A DNA stretch of 64,000 bases from contig OX442324.1 in NCBI GenBank assembly GCA_949358305.1, forward strand, positions 1,663,501 through 1,727,500, written 5' to 3'. Positions 62,414 to 64,000 of this stretch are shown piece after piece; position 1 is the stretch's first letter, and each line of letters begins with the position of its first letter. The notes beneath the pieces were generated by a model, which was not told where the DNA came from, did not search any database, and saw nothing but the letters and a program-made list of their open reading frames with translations. The translations under genes and the position numbers were made by a program. The stretch comes from Strigamia acuminata. Taxonomy: Eukaryota > Arthropoda > Chilopoda > Geophilomorpha > Linotaeniidae.

Positions 62414-63176
62414 GCTGAATTAACCGTCCCGTACTTGAAAAACACTTCACACACGCACTTATTCGCTCAAAAACCACTTTGGAATATTGTTACTCGCAAC
62501 TAGGTGCAGTGTTGCGAGGTTAGTTAGCTCTTATAACTATATTAGTAAATCCTATCACAACACTCAACTAAACAACTTAAATAACTAGTAATATTGACAT
62601 AATATTCGAAATAAACACTGGTAAACCAAAAGTTCTATTCTTCCAGGTGTTGTGTTGATATTTCCTCGTTTTTTAGTGTTCTTATTGTCCAGAAAACCGT
62701 TGATTCTCGTGTCGTGTGCGTCCTGCACGTTCGTTCTGCAATTGTCCGCCGTTTTACTCTCAAATTCCGTCCACTTATCCGTCCTCGAAATCCTGGTTCA
62801 CACTTCACGTGTGGTTGCCGAGAAAATGTTGTGTATTGCCCGCTGAATTCGTATCCCAAACGAAAAATCCACGTCACGTCGACGATTCGTATCGCGCCTC
62901 GCGATATTGCCAAAAATCGTCCGAAAAACGGGAAAATAAACGTATAAGATAAGAGTTTAATATTGTTCGAACCCAATTAGTTATCCTGCGCTGTTTGATG
63001 GCCAGGATTAGCTTCCAAAACCATGGATCCATTGCACGAACACGGGTTGTCCACATCCATCATGGGCGCCGCCATTTTGGATTTTGGAGAAAAACTTCAC
63101 TGCTGACCTTCAACAGACTCATACTGCTTTGAAATCACTCTGGAGGTTTTTCCTGCTTTATACAGGCCCATAACCT
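62414..63176 (-). other. Copia-4 leader and primer-binding site (original copy)
   Basis: Non-coding leader; primer site aggttatgggcc on the minus strand at about 63165-63176, next to the LTR. Confidence 0.6.
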
Positions 63177-63504
63177 TGTTGAATAGTGATCCTAAATTGT
63201 GTGGATAATGTAAAGTGTCAGTGGTTTGGAAAAACTCCAAAAGCAGCAGAGAACAAAACAGGTGTTTACAGGTGTGAAACATCACATCAAGTGACAGTTT
63301 AATGAACTATAACATATGATTCATCAGTTACATACAGAGAGCCACCTAGTGGCATAAAGTAAAAGATACACATGTAAACAAAGCATTAATAATACTCGAA
63401 AAGCTAAGCGCAAATACGTGTAAACAATTAATAGAATACAGAACAAGATGTCGCTTGATAATACGACATATATAGCTATTACCAATACATGTTATATCTT
63501 AACA
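63177..63504 (-). repeat. Copia-4 5' LTR
   Basis: 328 bp; TSD gtaat at 63505-63509. Confidence 0.95.
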
Positions 63505-64000
63505 GTAATGTGGCCATTTCCAATTGCTCACGAGTAATTATCGAATCTTCGACTAAGAAGCGCACATGCTGTTCTTCCTCCAGTTCTTGTTCCCATTGCT
63601 CCGTGATCTTGGTGGCTGGCAGTGGCAATCTACTCAATGCATCAGCCACTGGAATGTCCAGACCTGGTCTGTGCTCTATTGAGTAGTTGTAGCCTGCCAA
63701 GATAATTGTCCACCTTAGCATCCTAGGGCTAATAATATTTGGTGTAGGATTGGTCACTCCAAATATTCCGAGCAATGGCTTGTGGTCAGTTACAATTCTG
63801 AACTTTCTCCCACATAGGAACTGGTGGAACTTCTGCACCGCATAGATGATTGCCAATGCTTCTCGGTCAGTCTGGCTGTAGCGTCTCTGAGTTGGCGAGA
63901 GTGACTTGGACACGTACAAGACTGGCCGCTCCTCCCCATTGTCCAACACGTGGTTTAACACTGCCCCCACTCCCACTGGGCTGGCGTCGACAACCAGAAC
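63505..64000 (-). CDS. pol: Gypsy-D RNase H (right of Copia-4, partial)
   Basis: Minus-strand frame entering from beyond the window: RNase H with VGAVLNHVLDNGEE, YVSKSLSPTQRRYSQTDREALAIIYAVQKF, VTDHKPLLGIF and IPVADALSRLPLP, then the pre-integrase segment EEEQHVRFLVED, which is cut by Copia-4 and continues at 54701. The first RNase H acidic residue may lie off the edge. Confidence 0.88.

Larger units (their letters stand above)
54702..63504 (-). mobile_element. Copia-4, minus-strand Ty1/copia element with internal rearrangement
   Basis: TSD gtaat at 54697-54701 and 63505-63509; LTRs at 54702-55465 (enlarged by a MITE) and 63177-63504 (328 bp). It is closely related to Copia-3. Inside, 58974-60436 is an inverted copy of 62122-63584, and 60433-61465 is a direct copy of 57944-58976. 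Confidence 0.93.
52608..64000 (-). mobile_element. Gypsy-D, minus-strand Ty3/gypsy element running off the right edge
   Basis: 3' LTR 52608-52828, integrase and tail 53030-54701, interrupted by Copia-4 (54702-63504), then RNase H from 63505 to the window end. The frame rejoins exactly when one gtaat TSD copy is counted. The remaining pol, gag and 5' LTR lie outside. Confidence 0.88.

Noticed and set aside
63479-63504. C-terminal residues of the Gypsy-D RNase H frame before 63505.
   Set aside because: They are translated LTR of Copia-4; the real protein continues at 54701.

Overview
The window is eukaryotic, almost certainly metazoan and probably invertebrate, repeat-rich DNA. It holds no confidently identifiable host gene. 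What can be read is a dense mosaic of LTR retrotransposons (Ty1/copia and Ty3/gypsy type) plus non-autonomous DNA transposons with TIRs and TA, TTAA or 3-bp target duplications. The species cannot be told from the sequence; the density of nested elements suggests a large, repeat-laden genome.

Left part (1-13.2 kb): a gypsy remnant (1-330), a 31-bp tandem array, then a minus-strand copia (Copia-1, about 1063-11972) split by a plus-strand copia 3' half (Copia-2), further LTRs and a TA-flanked MITE. Copia-1 carries a 32-bp tandem expansion between gag and protease that is open in all three frames. A Tc1/mariner-like end follows.

Centre (12.3-40.4 kb): a four-level nest. Degenerate Gypsy-C is split by Copia-3 (13225-37702; 309-bp LTRs, TSD attat). 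Copia-3 is split by Gypsy-A (15743-34463; identical 128-bp LTRs, TSD gacat, intact single gag-pol frame). Gypsy-A is split by Gypsy-B (16395-30735; 674-bp LTRs, TSD attt). In each case the coding frame of the host element resumes exactly after the insert. Gypsy-B is the most unusual item: 14.3 kb, gag and pol overlapping in a -1 relation, a roughly 460-residue RNase H-integrase linker with AT-hook-like motifs, a 40-A tract, a TATA-like motif, and a 927-residue third ORF that is not an envelope gene.

Right part (40.4-64 kb): a second copy of the MITE, two CACTA/CMC-like elements (TIR CACTGCAAAAAAA, 3-bp TSDs), one of which contains a short intron-exon series resembling a captured host gene, and a 3.3-kb Tc1/mariner-like element with about 280-bp TIRs holding a piggyBac-like MITE, a tRNA-derived sequence and foldbacks. 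Then come minus-strand Gypsy-E, Gypsy-D inserted in it, and Copia-4 (54702-63504, TSD gtaat) inserted in Gypsy-D. Copia-4 has a piggyBac-like MITE in its 3' LTR and an inverted/direct duplication with short microhomology at both junctions.

The genes work as retrotransposon cassettes: gag builds the particle; pol supplies protease, reverse transcriptase, RNase H and integrase; LTRs, primer sites and polypurine tracts supply the cis signals. Only Gypsy-A and Gypsy-B look potentially complete.
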